Assembly: GCA_037176885.1 (NCBI GenBank) | Contig: JAWWNJ010000057.1 | Location: 1,054,001-1,118,000 of the forward strand | Reading direction: 5' to 3' | Origin: Favolaschia claudopus | Lineage: Eukaryota; Basidiomycota; Agaricomycetes; Agaricales; Mycenaceae | DNA length: 64,000 nucleotides | Shown: in pieces, positions 1-12,489 of the stretch | Layout of the letters: every line of letters starts with the position of its first letter | Position numbering within the stretch: the stretch's first letter is position 1 | Program-made: the position numbers and the translations under genes | The notes under the pieces: generated by a model | Told to the model about the DNA's origin: nothing | The model's database searches: none | The model's input: only the letters and a program-made list of their open reading frames with translations

Positions 1-1002
1 CGGGCGGCTGCTGCAACAGATGAGTCGATTCGGATGTGAACGGTTTTTAGCATGGTGACGCTAAAGAGGTACGCGTCGCGTTCTGGACTTCTCCCGCGCC
101 TCTGATTTTGAAGTAGATTCGTCTAAGCAAGCAAAGCCAACGCCCCAAGGTGTTGAGCGCAGATTCTATAATATTTTGGCAGACGATGAGTCGAGGGCGG
201 CGTGGGTGATCAGGAACGGGTACGTTCAAGAGGCTGTGGGTGTGGAACTTCAAGCCCATACAATTCGAATGGGTTGGTGAAAGACGGAGGGTGGGTGGGA
301 TGAAAGGGGACGAAGCGAAAGGCAAGTGGAGGGGTGTGCTTGCCATACCGCACACGCCGTCTCATCCTCCACCCCTCCTCCACCCACTGGCAGATTCGGC
401 GATGAATTGGAAGGACGACTACTAAGGGGGGAGATTGAAGTGAGTGGGTGAGGTCGAGTTGAATTCTTAGAAAGCGGATGATACACACCAATCTGTAGTT
501 GGAGAGTCTGGACTGCCCGGTGAGGGTTGTGCTGAGACTGCTTGGAGACTGAAACTTGATGCGTACAGCGTTTCACTGCACAAAGGCAAAGTACGAAGAG
601 CGTGCCAAAACCCAATTGTACTTTATCTTCGATCCTCCATTGCACAACTGCGTCGCTCCGTCATACTTATCTCGTGAGCTCAAAGAACTGGGGTCCTTCT
701 CGGCCATCGCATGCCGAATGATGCAAACAGTCGCTTGAAAGCGGTGCAAGTATCACTTTGCTTTCTTTCGGCATTTTTGCGGCCTCCGCAAGATCTCACC
801 CGGCGTTTTTTGCGGCCTCCGCAGGCTCTTTCTCGCTGGTTTCGCCGGCCTACACGGATCCATGAACATTCATTCGCGCAGCGTCGATCTCGCGCCCATA
901 CGTATTCCCAACAAAAAAACTAGCACCGGCTTGCGTTTCATCTCCTGCAAGACGATAAATATGATTCGCCTGCTTGTCGTTCATCCACAAGGGTAGCTCA
1001 AA
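1..1002. other. Upstream region of the chitinase gene, no clear gene
   Basis: The first 39 bases read on the + strand as a short open tail ending in TGA at 37-39, which could be the C-terminus of a gene entering from the left, but it is too short to judge. The overlapping short ORFs at 50-650 on both strands look like chance frames: no domain, no splice pattern. The last 250 bases are pyrimidine-rich in places and hold the paired CGG boxes listed separately, so this is best read as intergenic DNA plus the chitinase promoter. Confidence 0.4.
780..821 (+). promoter_or_regulatory. Two CGG-N3-CCG palindromes, candidate zinc-cluster factor sites
   Basis: The 17-base word TTTTTGCGGCCTCCGCA occurs at 774-790 and again at 807-823. 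Each copy contains CGGCCTCCG (780-788 and 813-821), an inverted CGG triplet pair with a 3-base spacer, the site type bound by fungal Zn2Cys6 dimers. The two sites are 33 bases apart, about three helical turns, and lie 182-223 bases before the chitinase start codon at 1003. The repeat is seen directly; binding is inferred. Confidence 0.35.
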
Positions 1003-4000
1003 ATGAGACCGCTCTCTCGCCTTATTTGTCTAGGTCTTGGTCTCTGTATGTTGCTTTGATTGGGCTTTCCGGGTACCTTAGAGCTCATACATTCACAGCT
1101 CTGATTACCACCGCGTTTTCCCAGTCAAATTCGAGCGATTTGCCTGTAGGGTCCTGCACCCCTACTATACCATGCAGCAACGGCGCATGTTGCAACGGGC
1201 AATCAGGATTTTGCGGGTCCGCGCTTCAAATTTATTAGCATTGCGAATTATTGTTCATGACTTTACAGCTTCGGGCCAGCATTCTGCAACCCGATAGCTT
1301 CAGGCGGTAATTGTACCTCCAACTGCGGTGCCTTGGCGGAGTGTGGACCGTTTGCTGCTGCAGAAAATGTGAGGCTCGAAATGTGGGAGTTCTATGTACT
1401 GATTGTGCGCAGATAACATGCCCCCTCAATGTCTGCTGCTCGGAGGCAAGTAATCAAATCCGGTCGATTTTTACTAGACTAATTTAATCTCAGTTCGGTT
1501 TCTGTGGGACCACCGAAGGTGAACAAAGAAACCAAATCCTCGACGCTCGTGGCATCCTCACTTTCTTGATCCACAGAGTTCTGTGCGACCGGCTGTCAGT
1601 CCAACTGTAATCCGCCCGGACCCCGAAGTTGCGATCCTGAGCAGCAGACCGCCCTTCATCGGCGAATCGGATATTATGAGGTCAGTATAGTTGATATCTT
1701 CAGTAAAACCTCGCTCACAAGATGATAGGGGTGGGCTGTGAGCCGTCTGGACTGTTCCTATCCGCCAGAATCCATATCGGCGGAGACACTCACGCATGGT
1801 AATCCTACGTACTCTTCTCCGTGGCGTCCGAATGCTGATCCATGTCTTGCTAGTCAATTTCGCCTTCGCACTCATCTCAAACTCTTTCACAATCATTGAA
1901 ATGACCCCCGGCGACGCGAACCTCTGGAGCCGAACGACAAATCTGAAGAAAAGAAATCCAACACTCAAAGTCTTTCTCTCCATCGGTGGTTGGAGTTTCA
2001 ACGACCCGGTAATATCCATCTGACATTGCGCATTCTGAGTTTTATCCGTGCCCTTTCAGCCGACATCGAACATCTTCAGCAACATTGTGGGCAGCGAAAT
2101 CAATACAGATATATTCATCGTTAGTGCGATGAGCACTCTACAGGCCTACGGGTTCGATGGGATCGGTATGCGTTTTCTCCTGACCTTTACCTCAAGACTG
2201 ACATGGACGTAGATATCGATTGGGAGTACCCCGCTGCGTATGACCGTGGAGGCAACCCTGCGGACAAAGTGAGCTTTTCTCGCCGCAAAACCCGGACCCC
2301 CGATTAATTGAACAATCTAGGCCAACTATGTGACATTCATGGCAGCACTCAAAGGGGCTCTGGCGGCGTATGGCTACGGTCTGACGTTTACAGCGCCGTC
2401 GTCGTTTTGGTACCTCCAGCATTTCGATCTCCCCGGACTCATGCAGCACGCGGACTGGGTAAATGTCATGACGTACGATTTGCACGGTGTGAGTTGCTTA
2501 TTTATCCATCATCGTGCGCAAAGCCTTGAAATGTTCTTGTGTTCCTTAGACGTGGGATGGCACCGATCCGTACATAGGCGCCGTTGTCCTTGCGCACACA
2601 AATCTGTGAGCTCCCCTCGGCACCATTATAACCTCACCCAATTCAATCTTCAAAGGACCGAGATCGATATGACACTCTCGTTGTTCAACAACGTCGGCAT
2701 CGACCCCAGCCAGATCGTCCTCGGAGTCGGCTTCTACGGGCGATCCTTCCAGTTGGCTAGCTCCAGCTGTGTGGATCCGGGATGCCCTTTCATTGGAGGC
2801 GCCGCTCCGGGGCCCTGCTCTGCTAATTCGGGAACCCTGACGTGCGTCCAGAACAAAATCGAGATGAATCCTTTTTGCTAACACCCTCGCAGCTACGCCG
2901 AGATTGAGAACATCATCAATCAAAATAATCTGCAAGCAACGTTTGATGAGGAGGCTGCGGTGAAATACGTGACTTGGAACGGGGACCAGTGGGTTAGCTA
3001 TGGTACGTTCTAGTCATGTTCTCTCGGTTTTTCCAGACTGATTATTTTGCAAAGACGATGCCGAGACGTTCAAGATAAAAATGGATTACGCAAATTCGCG
3101 ATGCCTTGGTGGTAGGTCTCATTCGCTCTGATCCAGAATATCACTAAAAGCAGTCCAGGAACGATGATCTGGTCCGTCGATCAAGATGACGGGCAATACA
3201 CCGCGCTCCAAGCACTCTACCCCACTATCGGCGTCAATGCAGCATCCAGCGTTCAGGACGCCGGCAACTGCATGAAAACCAACTGCGGCCAGGACTGCGA
3301 GACGACTCCAGTGAAGTACGCCGCAGTGACGACTCTCACCACGAATTTTCTTGGGCAGCCCTGTCCCGCCGACTCGCCGGCGAAGTTGTGCTGCCCCTCA
3401 GGAGATCCGCCGCAGAATTGCGCATGGAGGGGAGGTGGAAGTACAACCTGCAACCCAACCTGTAATTTAGGGGAGATTACGCTGGCGAGGGATCCGGTTG
3501 GGACAGACGGGACACCGCCGTGTCTTCAGGGTACTAAGGCATTTTGCTGCGCGACTGGGGAGTCGAACCCTTTGCAGAGTTGCCGAACAACAGGTGAGCA
3601 CGCCTACAGCGTGTCGGAATCTTGCTCATGTATTTTAGCATGTAACGAGGAATGTGCGGCAGGGGAAACACTTGAGACCTTCATTAGGATGGGGACTTGC
3701 CAGGCGTCTGTTTGCTGTCCGCCCTGTGAGTAATTGTTGCGAGCACATCTCTGAGCTCTGCCTCCAATGTTTATATTCCAGCTGTTCCCCGTTATATGAA
3801 TGTCAGTGTCTGTAAAAATTTTCTTTGCTGTCCCGCTAAATTTCTCTTTCTAGTGTAAATGGGTCGGTGATCTTCCAACCTGTTTGAACGCGGTATGTCC
3901 GGTAGGCCAAGCTCCAATCTGTGAGCACCTTTTTCTGATATACTGGTATGCGTGCAAAATTTGACTGTAAATACAGTGAGCGATATTCAGGGAGACGCGG

Positions 4001-7000
4001 CGACTCCTTGTGTCGGAGGCGGTCATCGCCTGTTTTGTTGTGACCCACAAGATAGTGAGCAATACCGTCTTTCCCAAATCACCTCCTCTCATGCGAAGCG
4101 AAGGCGAGACATTTTTGCCTGTCCCCGAAAATTATGTTCTTCCAGCGGCTGCTGATAACACGCCCGCGAGCTTTACTGTCGACTTTGACGATGTGAATAT
4201 CAAGGTTGCTCGCTTGTCTCGTCCGATTTTGTACTCAATGACATACACAGGACATTGGTACCCCGGATGAAAGTCAGACGGGATCAGGATCAAGTGGCGA
4301 GCCCGATGACGGAACGGAAAATGATAGCGCTGTAAGGTTGATCTTGCTGTTCTCGGATGTGGGTTCTCACAGCGCTCAAGTTCGGCGAAGTGTTTATGAC
4401 TTCACCGCATGTTGGTTCCGTCAGCTCACTGGATCTCGCTTCTGACTGGGTAATCCATGAATGCGACCCATCGAGTGATCAACCTCAGCAGGTCCGATCT
4501 CAGTATGCTTGATGCGGACCCATAATTAATAAACCCAAGGTTCTCATCCATTGTTCGAAATCAATGGACAGCGAAGATTCCGGTTGTGCACATGTATTCA
4601 TGGGCACAGCGGAGAACACGGTTGTTCGCATGCCGAAAGCCTGCGGTCTGGGCCCATACGCTCGCGTCGTTTCGTTGGCTGCCCATGAAGACCAGTCTGT
4701 TCTGCCGATACACATCCGCCGGAATCTTCCGGACAATGAACTTGTGTACTTGCTCAACTTCGACTACAACTTCGCCGCAATTCCGGATGAGAATGGTCCA
4801 ATCTAGTGGGTCCTTTGTTGTTCTATTCGCGCAGTTCATCTGATACCCTGTATGCCCTTAGCATGCGAGCGGATGTAGTATGTATCACTTTATTCTCCTA
4901 TTTGCCCAACTCTGACAACCTCAAAGACAGATATTCCTGGCTACTGGTGGGCATTCTGGGCTTTCTGATTATATAACTCTAAACTTTGGTCAGGGATGAA
5001 ATGATCAATAGCCCTCCTGACGCGGGCACAGTGAATACGAAGCGCTCCAACAAGAAACGCAACTTCCACCAATCAGAAGAGTTGGAGCGGCGCTGGTTCG
5101 GGCCATTTGACCGCTGGCTTCAAAAACTGAACACCATCACGAGTAAGAGTAGCAAGACAAGAAATTTCCACTGGGCAGAAACAGTTCAGTGCTATCCTCA
5201 CCTCCGCAAACTGCGGTTTCTAATCCACTTTTTGGCCGCAGTATACTATTTTCCATCAGGAAGAGGTATGCAAAGCCCGCTGGATCTCTGCCATTATTTC
5301 ACTCATTCTTTCCCCTGCAGTCTTGCCCCAACTTCAGCAGCAGCCTGGATATTTCGGTCACTGGGAGGGCACAAGCGAACAGCCGATTTGGGTACTATCT
5401 AGAGGCAACTGAGAATTGTGTCCTGTTTTCAACTCAAACTGATTGAAGATTTTAAAATTCTACAGGCAACAATTATTCCACCCGCCATCCAACAATGCTA
5501 TGTGTATCTCAAGGCCGATGCAAGTGCTCGAGCTACATTTACGATCACGGGTTTGGCCGAAGCGGAGTTCGGCACCGGCCGATCCGAAATCATATCTTTC
5601 GGATTCCCTGGGGTGCGCCAATATTCGTTGTCATATCCTCCATTCACTGACAAAGCACTTTCAGCTTTATTATCCGGGTAACAGTGTTTATTTATTCTCA
5701 CTTTTGCCGTGTCCTGACATGATTAGGTCTCTTGACTATTGGACCAAGCCTCCATCTTTATGCCGAACTCACAGGTATGAACACCCAGAACCGTTGCATA
5801 AGGGCCGGAAAATCTTGATATGTGTGTCGCTCTAGGTGAACTCAGCATGGGAGGCACTTTTACGACGAGCGTGGGGTATGAATTCCCGGTATGTCCAACT
5901 CTCTAATGTCAGGAAGGATCTCATAAGTATTGGCAGCCAATCGACATCGTTTTTGGGAAGCAAGATAATAACGCCGACGAGGAACAAGACGGGGGCCAGG
6001 TTAATCCGAATGGAGACCCATTCATCGGCACAGACTATGATTTGGCGGCAAACGTGAATCTTGGCGGAAATATCGAGGCAAGTCTTTCAACTTTCGGCTA
6101 TGTTGCTAGGAGAATTGACGGTCTTATTAGGCACATCTGGCAAGTTCAGCGTCACTGGTTTTTTGTGCAAATATTGATGTGACTTGTAGGTCCCAAGCCT
6201 GCAATTGGGTGTTAGCGTGCTTGGCGGTGCCGTGCTTGACGCACAAGTGAGTGAAAAGTTTTTCTTCTGCCATCATTGCTCCAACTTTTCGATAAGGTGT
6301 TCGCGGAGGCCGACATCTATGCCGGAGTCGGAATCACGGGTAGTGTGTCGATCGATGTGCGTTTCATTTATTCTTCCCAACGCCCACTTTTATCCGAACA
6401 AATCTAGGTCGCTCCCAATTTCTGCATCAACCCAGTGAGCATTCAGATCTTGTTGCCTCCCGGATCTCATTGAGCGATTTTAAACAGTACTTTGGAGTGA
6501 ATCTCAATGCAGGTACGAAGGCGACCGAATATTTCTTCGATTGATCTAATTTGTTCGTGAGGTCTGACCGGATCCGTCCTCTTTTGGAGGGATAACGAAA
6601 TCAGTACAAGTTTCTATTCGAATCGGTTTGATGGGAATGGAAAATGTTTCGCTGCTGGGCAGCAAGCAACTAGTTCCACTCGGCGCAGCGATCTCTTCAG
6701 CGACAAGTTCACCGCCGGAGCCCCGCCGAAGATATCTCATCTCTCTTCGGACCCAGCTTATGCTGTCTACGAAAATTCGAATCAGAGTTTGATTGATTAT
6801 TCCACACTTATCATCGGGTCCTCTCAGATATCCAAACGGGGTGTGCCTTTCCTCCCCGGGAACCTCTTGTGTCCCGAGGTTGGCAACCAGATTGGTAGTA
6901 CCCCTACGAGTCTGGATTGCGATCCTTACTCTGATTCGGAAGACGATTCGGACGACGACGACGACGCCACCTCTCTCAAGCGAACTATCAGTGGCACCTT

Positions 7001-8289
7001 CTCCACAGATCTGTTCCATATTTTGGCGAAGGCAAACTCGATCATGAAAACCTGCAAGAAGAGTATTGCGATTCCAAATCATCAGTCGACCACCATCTCC
7101 GGCTACTATGATCTAGCTTCTCCTACAACCTTAGATCCTGTGGTTGGTGATGGCGTCCCATTACAGACGTTGAGTGTCCCAGCGAGTTCAGGAGGAGACG
7201 GAACCCGGACCGTTTATGCCAGGTGATGGTCAACCTTCTTGCAATACATATAATCTGACGATTCAATGAAGGGAACATCCCTACGAGGTCTCAATGTGTA
7301 TGTATCTTGCTGAATCAGATCTAATCTTCTGACTCCTTGAGTAGTGGCCAATTTCGTCGATTACTTAAAGCAGCAAACGGATTTATACAGTGGACCTTGG
7401 TGCACTTGGGTTACGAATAACCTAGACCGTAAACCGCCTTACAATCCTCCGGAGTTTGGTGGGAGATCGTTATTCGACGCACTGGGCCAGACGTGCTTTC
7501 CCCAGGCAAATTCACCGAGACCGTGGCTTCGAACAATGCCCGTTTTAGAACACGCGAGTTGCTTCTTACTATATGATGGATAGCTGATCATTATTTCCAT
7601 ACCGTAGAACGCCAACAAAGCCAAGGGTGTCGCTCTGCAGTCGAAAGAAGCGGAGCTGGCGGGGAATCCAGCAAAAGGAGTCGTCTATAAAATGCCGCCT
7701 ACCCTTTGTCAAACGAAGCAGGTTTCTTGGATACGGTCCGCAGCCATGGTCCCATCGTATTTGAACAGATCAGAGATCGGAGAATATTTTGTGAACATGA
7801 GCAACTGTGTTCGGGATCAGTGGGTGACATGGGAAACGGCATACCTGGTAAGGATTCTCATCTCAAAGACATCCTAAGCTGACTTTTGAATCGACAGCAA
7901 TCCGGAACGGCTCCCGGCAATGCTGCTCAGGTCAATATCGGAAATCTGTATGACAACTGGATCCACAGCGTGGTGGCCAGTGTTCCTGGATACATCAAGG
8001 CTCAGGTGGCTGCTTGGATTAATCTCTACAATGATGGTTCCAGTGCATCGGCCCCCGTTACACTTTCTTTGCCCGTGCTCATAGAAGAGGTGACCTCACC
8101 TTCTCGCATTCACTGAAGAATCTGATGCATGTCACACAGGTAGTCTTTGGCGGCACTGGTCGTGCAAACCAATTCCCGAACTATATTGTCACGAACGTTC
8201 CTGTGACTCGAGACGACCTCACAGACGAGGTCTTCGACGAGATTGGGGATCAGTTTAACTGGATTAATCAACTTCCTACCCATCCATGA
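1003..8289 (+). CDS. Large secreted GH18 class V chitinase, killer-toxin-like subgroup, many introns
   Basis: Endo-chitinase-type glycoside hydrolase expected to act outside the cell on chitin. Start chosen at 1003 because exon 1 (1003-1045) spliced to 1099 gives a hydrophobic signal peptide ending near AFSQ. Next come two Cys-rich hevein-like modules (first one around GACCNGQSGFCGFGP, across the intron 1217-1268), then a GH18 barrel beginning IGYYE. The barrel has the strand-3 motif SIGGWS and the catalytic DxxDxDxE motif as FDGIDIDWEYP, around 2150-2230, with the glutamate as acid. GH18 ends near TMIWSVDQDD at 3160-3190. A roughly 1,000-residue C-terminal extension follows, with further Cys-rich modules (3250-4060), an acidic run at 6930-6970 and beta-rich sequence to the stop at 8287. 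At least 20 introns of 45-70 nt, with GT-AG ends wherever I checked, keep the frame. This architecture matches subgroup C class V fungal chitinases that resemble the yeast killer toxin alpha/beta subunit. The extreme C-terminus may be frameshifted (see findings). Confidence 0.85.
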
Positions 8290-8469
8290 ACTTGACCAGT
8301 ACGATCCTGGGGCCGATAAAATTCAGTGGCTTCTGGTTATAGCCGGACGTGTATGTACTAGTAGCAGGCAAAGTATATAGATTTTTTTTTTCCCGCTCCT
8401 GTATGTTCTCGCACTATAGCATCGGTGTGAATGCCACCACGCAACCGCACGAGAATCTGAACTCTGATA
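8290..8469. other. 3' flank of chitinase, includes apparent former C-terminal codons
   Basis: Directly after the stop another frame stays open for about 20 codons and reads like a continuation of the enzyme (IQWLLVIAGR). A T-rich run follows at about 8383-8392. No separate gene is visible. Confidence 0.4.
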
Positions 8470-8637
8470 TATGGATTCGAAGATATGGCCATTCCGGAGC
8501 AGCCCTACCGAGACGCCTTCCTCTTGATCCCTTCAATCGTGTACTCTCGAAGAGGTCACGGATTTGGGGTTCCACGCGACGGTGATATGTTCATCGATTC
8601 CAAACAAGCCAATATACAGAGCGACATCCAGTCTTAA
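8470..8637 (+). pseudogene. F-box gene relic: 3' end only
   Basis: The + strand reads YRDAFLLIPSIVYS in frame, matching YRDAFPLIPSIVHS at the end of the intact F-box gene at 28,787-29,908. Nucleotide identity continues past the stop of that gene into its 3' flank (the region around 8,640-8,725 matches 28,620-28,700 inverted, sharing CGTATTACGAT). Only the last 40 or so codons remain and the original stop is lost, so the frame runs on to a TAA at 8,635. It lacks the F-box and most of the LRR region and cannot work as an adaptor. Confidence 0.6.
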
Positions 8638-9089
8638 GAGTCAATTCTGCCCATGCAGTTACGAAAGGGTGTAGTCAGTTTGTGTAGCAATCCTCGAGAC
8701 GTATTACGATCCCAATTGGAAGATGTGCTGTGGAGATACCAGTCTGAGTGAAAGAGGAAGTGTCAAAGCAGTCCATGATGACTCTCCAAGCAAGTCAGAG
8801 AGGTATACTAATAGTATAGGATATGGGTAATACCGAGGCGCGAACGATTTGCAATCCACTCCCGAGAGAGCTTCATATCTTCACTGTCCTCGATCTACTT
8901 GTAGGAATCTCCGGCGGTATACTCGCAGACTCCGCACAAGAGGAATATCAAGTCGAACTGGAATGCGCAGGGTATGTACGAGGCCCCTCTACCATCTTCC
9001 ACCGGGACAGTCGCCACTGCTAGTGGTGCTGCCTTCGCAATCATCACGAGCAAAAGCCCCCGTGCGCGTCTGACCTCTATACATCATCG

Positions 9090-9850
9090 GCCGCCGAAGA
9101 GCAGCGGGATGATGATTTAAAACAGACTGAGATAGACAGCAAGATCGTATCTCGCATGATCAAATGCCGAGAGCGCGCAACACTGGTCGGAGGTAGCAAA
9201 AGTATCGAGCACGCGGGGTCCCGCATTCGTGCCGTGGTCAAAGATGCTCGTGTTGACGACCCACCAATCACTGGAGCAGTGGTGGCGTCAGGAAGATGGA
9301 AGAACGACAAGCCCATGCGATGGGAAAGACCAAGCTGCGCGCAGCGGCGAGGGAGGCCGTTATGTTGAGGTGTGCTAGAAGGACTTTTCAAGGGAGCCAA
9401 GCGGCGCGGTAAGATATACAGACGTTGACCGCCCGCCCGCCACTGAAGCAGTAGTGCAGCGACTTGGACGGGCCCAGGAGAACGCGACGGAAACGACAAG
9501 CCACCACGGCATGCTGAGCGAGGTTGTAGCCTTGCGGGTGCACGCATGAGAAGATCTGGAGGCGCTCGTGCCTTCCCGGTGTTACCGCCGGAATCTCGAG
9601 CAGTGCAGCGGCACTGATACAGGGGTAGCGGATCCGACAGCTTCATCCGCAGTGGCCCCAGCCGACCGAGACGGCGAGGAGAAGAGTTGTGACGGGAGAC
9701 GGAGACGACATGGGGAGACGTCGTGTCGCCCAGCAATCCCTACATCTGCGCCAATCCAGGGACAGTGTTAGTACTAGAAGCGTTCGGAATCCCATACAGA
9801 CGCCGTACCGCACGGTAAGAATCCACGACATCGCCGGGTACCGCAAGCCT
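9090..9850 (-). repeat. Decayed low-copy repeat R, copy 1 (inverted partner at 27,840-28,440)
   Basis: The minus strand aligns by eye with the plus strand at 27,840-28,440. Shared words include CAGTGCCGC and TGGCTTGTCGTTTCC, and the order of similar blocks is kept through to CATCTTTGACnACGGCACnAATGC. Coding potential is poor in all frames because neither copy holds one continuous frame. It may be the remains of a spliced membrane-protein gene or of a transposable element; I do not recognise it. It lies directly downstream of an F-box 3' end in both places, so both loci descend from one duplicated block. Confidence 0.5.
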
Positions 9851-12060
9851 GTAAATCAACGAGTGTTACCATCGATGTGGAGGAAATGAGAGCAAAGTGA
9901 AAGAGAAGCGTGTAGGCTGCCTGGGTGAGGAGAAGAGGGGCAGTTTGTATGATAAACACGTCCCAAACCCCGGTATTCCAAGAGAGGAAGACAGTACGAG
10001 AAAGGAGGCTTTACTCACCAAGTATTCCAAGCGCATGCACGAAGGTATCGGAGTGCGGGATCCAGCCCTCTATCACCGGTGGAACCACCAGAGACAGATT
10101 CGTTGATGCTTCCTTCAGCGATTGTGTGTTAACGCCTAGACAACCTCATGCGTTTGGAAGGCCGTATGGGTCGAGGATGTGGACGTTGAAGGCACGCAAG
10201 AGAAGTCGGACCACAGCCTCATAGCAACAGCGGCGGGTCAAGACGTCAGCGTGGGCGAGGTACAGCATACTCCAGACGACAGCGGCACATGTAGGAGAAG
10301 GCGAAGCAAGGGATGACCTTGTGAGAGAGCAGGGACAAGGCCGGTACGATCCCATTGCTCGTGGCCAGTGCCGCCGTTCATAGCATTACCGCCTTGCGCT
10401 AAAAGCCAGTTTCTTGTGCAAGACGGGCTCTGGTTCTGGCAAAGCTCTGGGACCCGCATACCGCACGGAGCGGCAGGTAGGACAGTGCGGCGTGCATAGC
10501 ACGCGTTCTCCCTGTACGACGATTGGGTGGAGTAGAGCAGAAGACCACCCAACGCCGAGACTCGGCGGACCTGGAGGTGCAATACTGCACTATATTCATA
10601 GTCAGACCGTTTGTTCATGGGCTTAAAGGACATAGGTGCAAGGAGTACTTACAGAATGAGAGATCCCAACACCAGAAATGCTGATGCTCGTGAAGACTGA
10701 AATCATCCCGTGGCGCAGAGCGTTATCGGCGAAGCATCGAGATGACGGCCAAATTGTCGGTGGGCGTCGGCTTCAAGTACGGCCATTCGAGCTGTACAAA
10801 AGGGATGTCAATATCGAGTGGAATGTGCAAGGACGAGAGGGTATGGCACGAAAAAAGGAGGGGATGAAGTTATAAGAATGACATCATCATTTAGAAAAGT
10901 GGGAGAGAGCAGAATGAAGTCGATGGAGGACTATATAAGGTAGCAAAGGAAGAGACAGGCAAAGCTCCAAGTGGTTCGAAGACCACAGATCCGACGCGAG
11001 ACGTAGAAGGAGCTTGCAGGAAGACGATGATATGTACAGCGAGAAGAGCGAAAATCTTCACAAATTCTCTCACCTTAATATGACTGAAATTGGTCTCGGT
11101 AGGTCCCTCCAATTGTTACAGTTGTTCTTGCTAATAGCAGAACACGCCGAATTTCCGCAGAGCAACACTGAGCACTGTTCGCCATGATCATTAGTATGCA
11201 AAAAAAACAAAGACGCATAGAAATCACTTGCCTGTGCCTGAAAATTGAAGAAGAGCAGCTAACTCCTTAGCAATGACGCGAGCCATATATTCCAAATGTC
11301 GCTTCCTCGCCGTGAGGCCTCTAGATCGTTGCCCAAAAGGCTTGCAAACCGGCACCTCAGCCAGAACATCATGATGCTCTTGAAGACTTTGACGGACTCT
11401 TGACGGACTCAAGTCGCGTAGAGAACACGGATAATGCGCCAGTTCAACAGTATAGGTGATGTTGAGATGAATTCAAAGAGTACAGTAACACTGCTGCGCT
11501 TTCGAGCTCGCCGTTGGAGGTGGGAGCGCTGACAGGTCACACTGTGACCAACACGCCGGCTATCGTCGGGTCTGGTTCCGGCCCGACCTCACTTCCACCC
11601 CAACCACCACCTCATCTTTCTCTTCGTTTTTCTGGTGATTTTCGTCGCATCGCGAGCGAAAGAAAGAGCTATGTTGTCGACTGCATTCTCTATTTGTGGG
11701 AATTTCTGTGACAAATTTGCAGTCAATCGAGCGCCAAATTTAAAGGAATCATTGAATTTGAAGCGGCTAGTAATTGAACCTCAGGCTGGCTCTACACCGA
11801 TTCTTCGCAAGATCTTTGCTTATTGACTGCACTGAATATGCTCATCGGAGTATTATCTGTCTAACTTCTTCTAATTATTGAATTAGAAAACTGCCCACCG
11901 CCCTTGGTCTATCGGGTTGACGGTCGCTCAACACTCTGCGCGACGAACTTTCTTTCTGTTACTGTCAACTGGCTTCAAATCGTCTCATTTGCACTGTGAT
12001 AGCTCACTGATAGATTTTATTCACCTGATTAATGCGAGGTATGTTACCTCTGCTCATTTT
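9851..12060. other. Intergenic or decayed sequence without identifiable gene
   Basis: Many short overlapping frames, none with a domain I know. A minus-strand stretch at 11,224-11,450 reads as a compact charged segment (LEYMARVIAKELAALLQ) that looks protein-like and could be an isolated exon. A pair GTCAC/GTGAC occurs at 11,536-11,548. Similarity of repeat R to 27,200-27,600 may extend to about 10,700 but is weak. Confidence 0.3.
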
Positions 12061-12245
12061 CGAGTCACAGACGGTTTGACTCCTGTTCTCACTATGCCAT
12101 CGAAAATCGCCGTACAAATATTCCTCTGGCTTCTCCCATGTCTCGACAGAAGACTCAAGGCTTCGGCATACTGGAACCGACTGTACGACGATTCTCTGTT
12201 CGCTAACGGCACTTTGTGGCGCCGCTCAATCCATCCATCCACGCT
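12061..12245 (+). pseudogene. Isolated F-box domain fragment
   Basis: The + frame reads TPVLTMPSKIAVQIFLWLLP and, 30 residues on, GTLWRRSI. This matches the local F-box family core (PVLTLPNEI-EIFL-LLP ... LWRSI) with about half of the positions changed. No N-terminal helix precedes it and no LRR half follows, because the frame decays after 12,330. The homology to the neighbouring family is seen; that it is a dead fragment is inferred from the missing flanks. Confidence 0.5.
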
Positions 12246-12489
12246 TACCAGTCAGTCGTTTTGTTGTCCTACTAATCTACATCCTTCTCTGTATACGACA
12301 AGGTGGTATACTATGCGCCTATAAATCCGAAAGCATCGACCGGTCATTCTTGTGCACACGAACAGGTCAATATCAACGGCACTGATTCAGTTCTGAACGG
12401 TATGTACCAATTCCGATATTCTATGTTGCGGGTATATAAGTCTAGAAGTAATAATAACATGCCTCCTCCATTGACGGTGGAGGATAAAA

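Noticed and set aside
9077..9736. Long minus-strand frame of 219 codons
   Set aside because: Composition is Arg/Ser/Pro-rich with no domain, and the homologous block at 27,840-28,440 does not keep this frame open.
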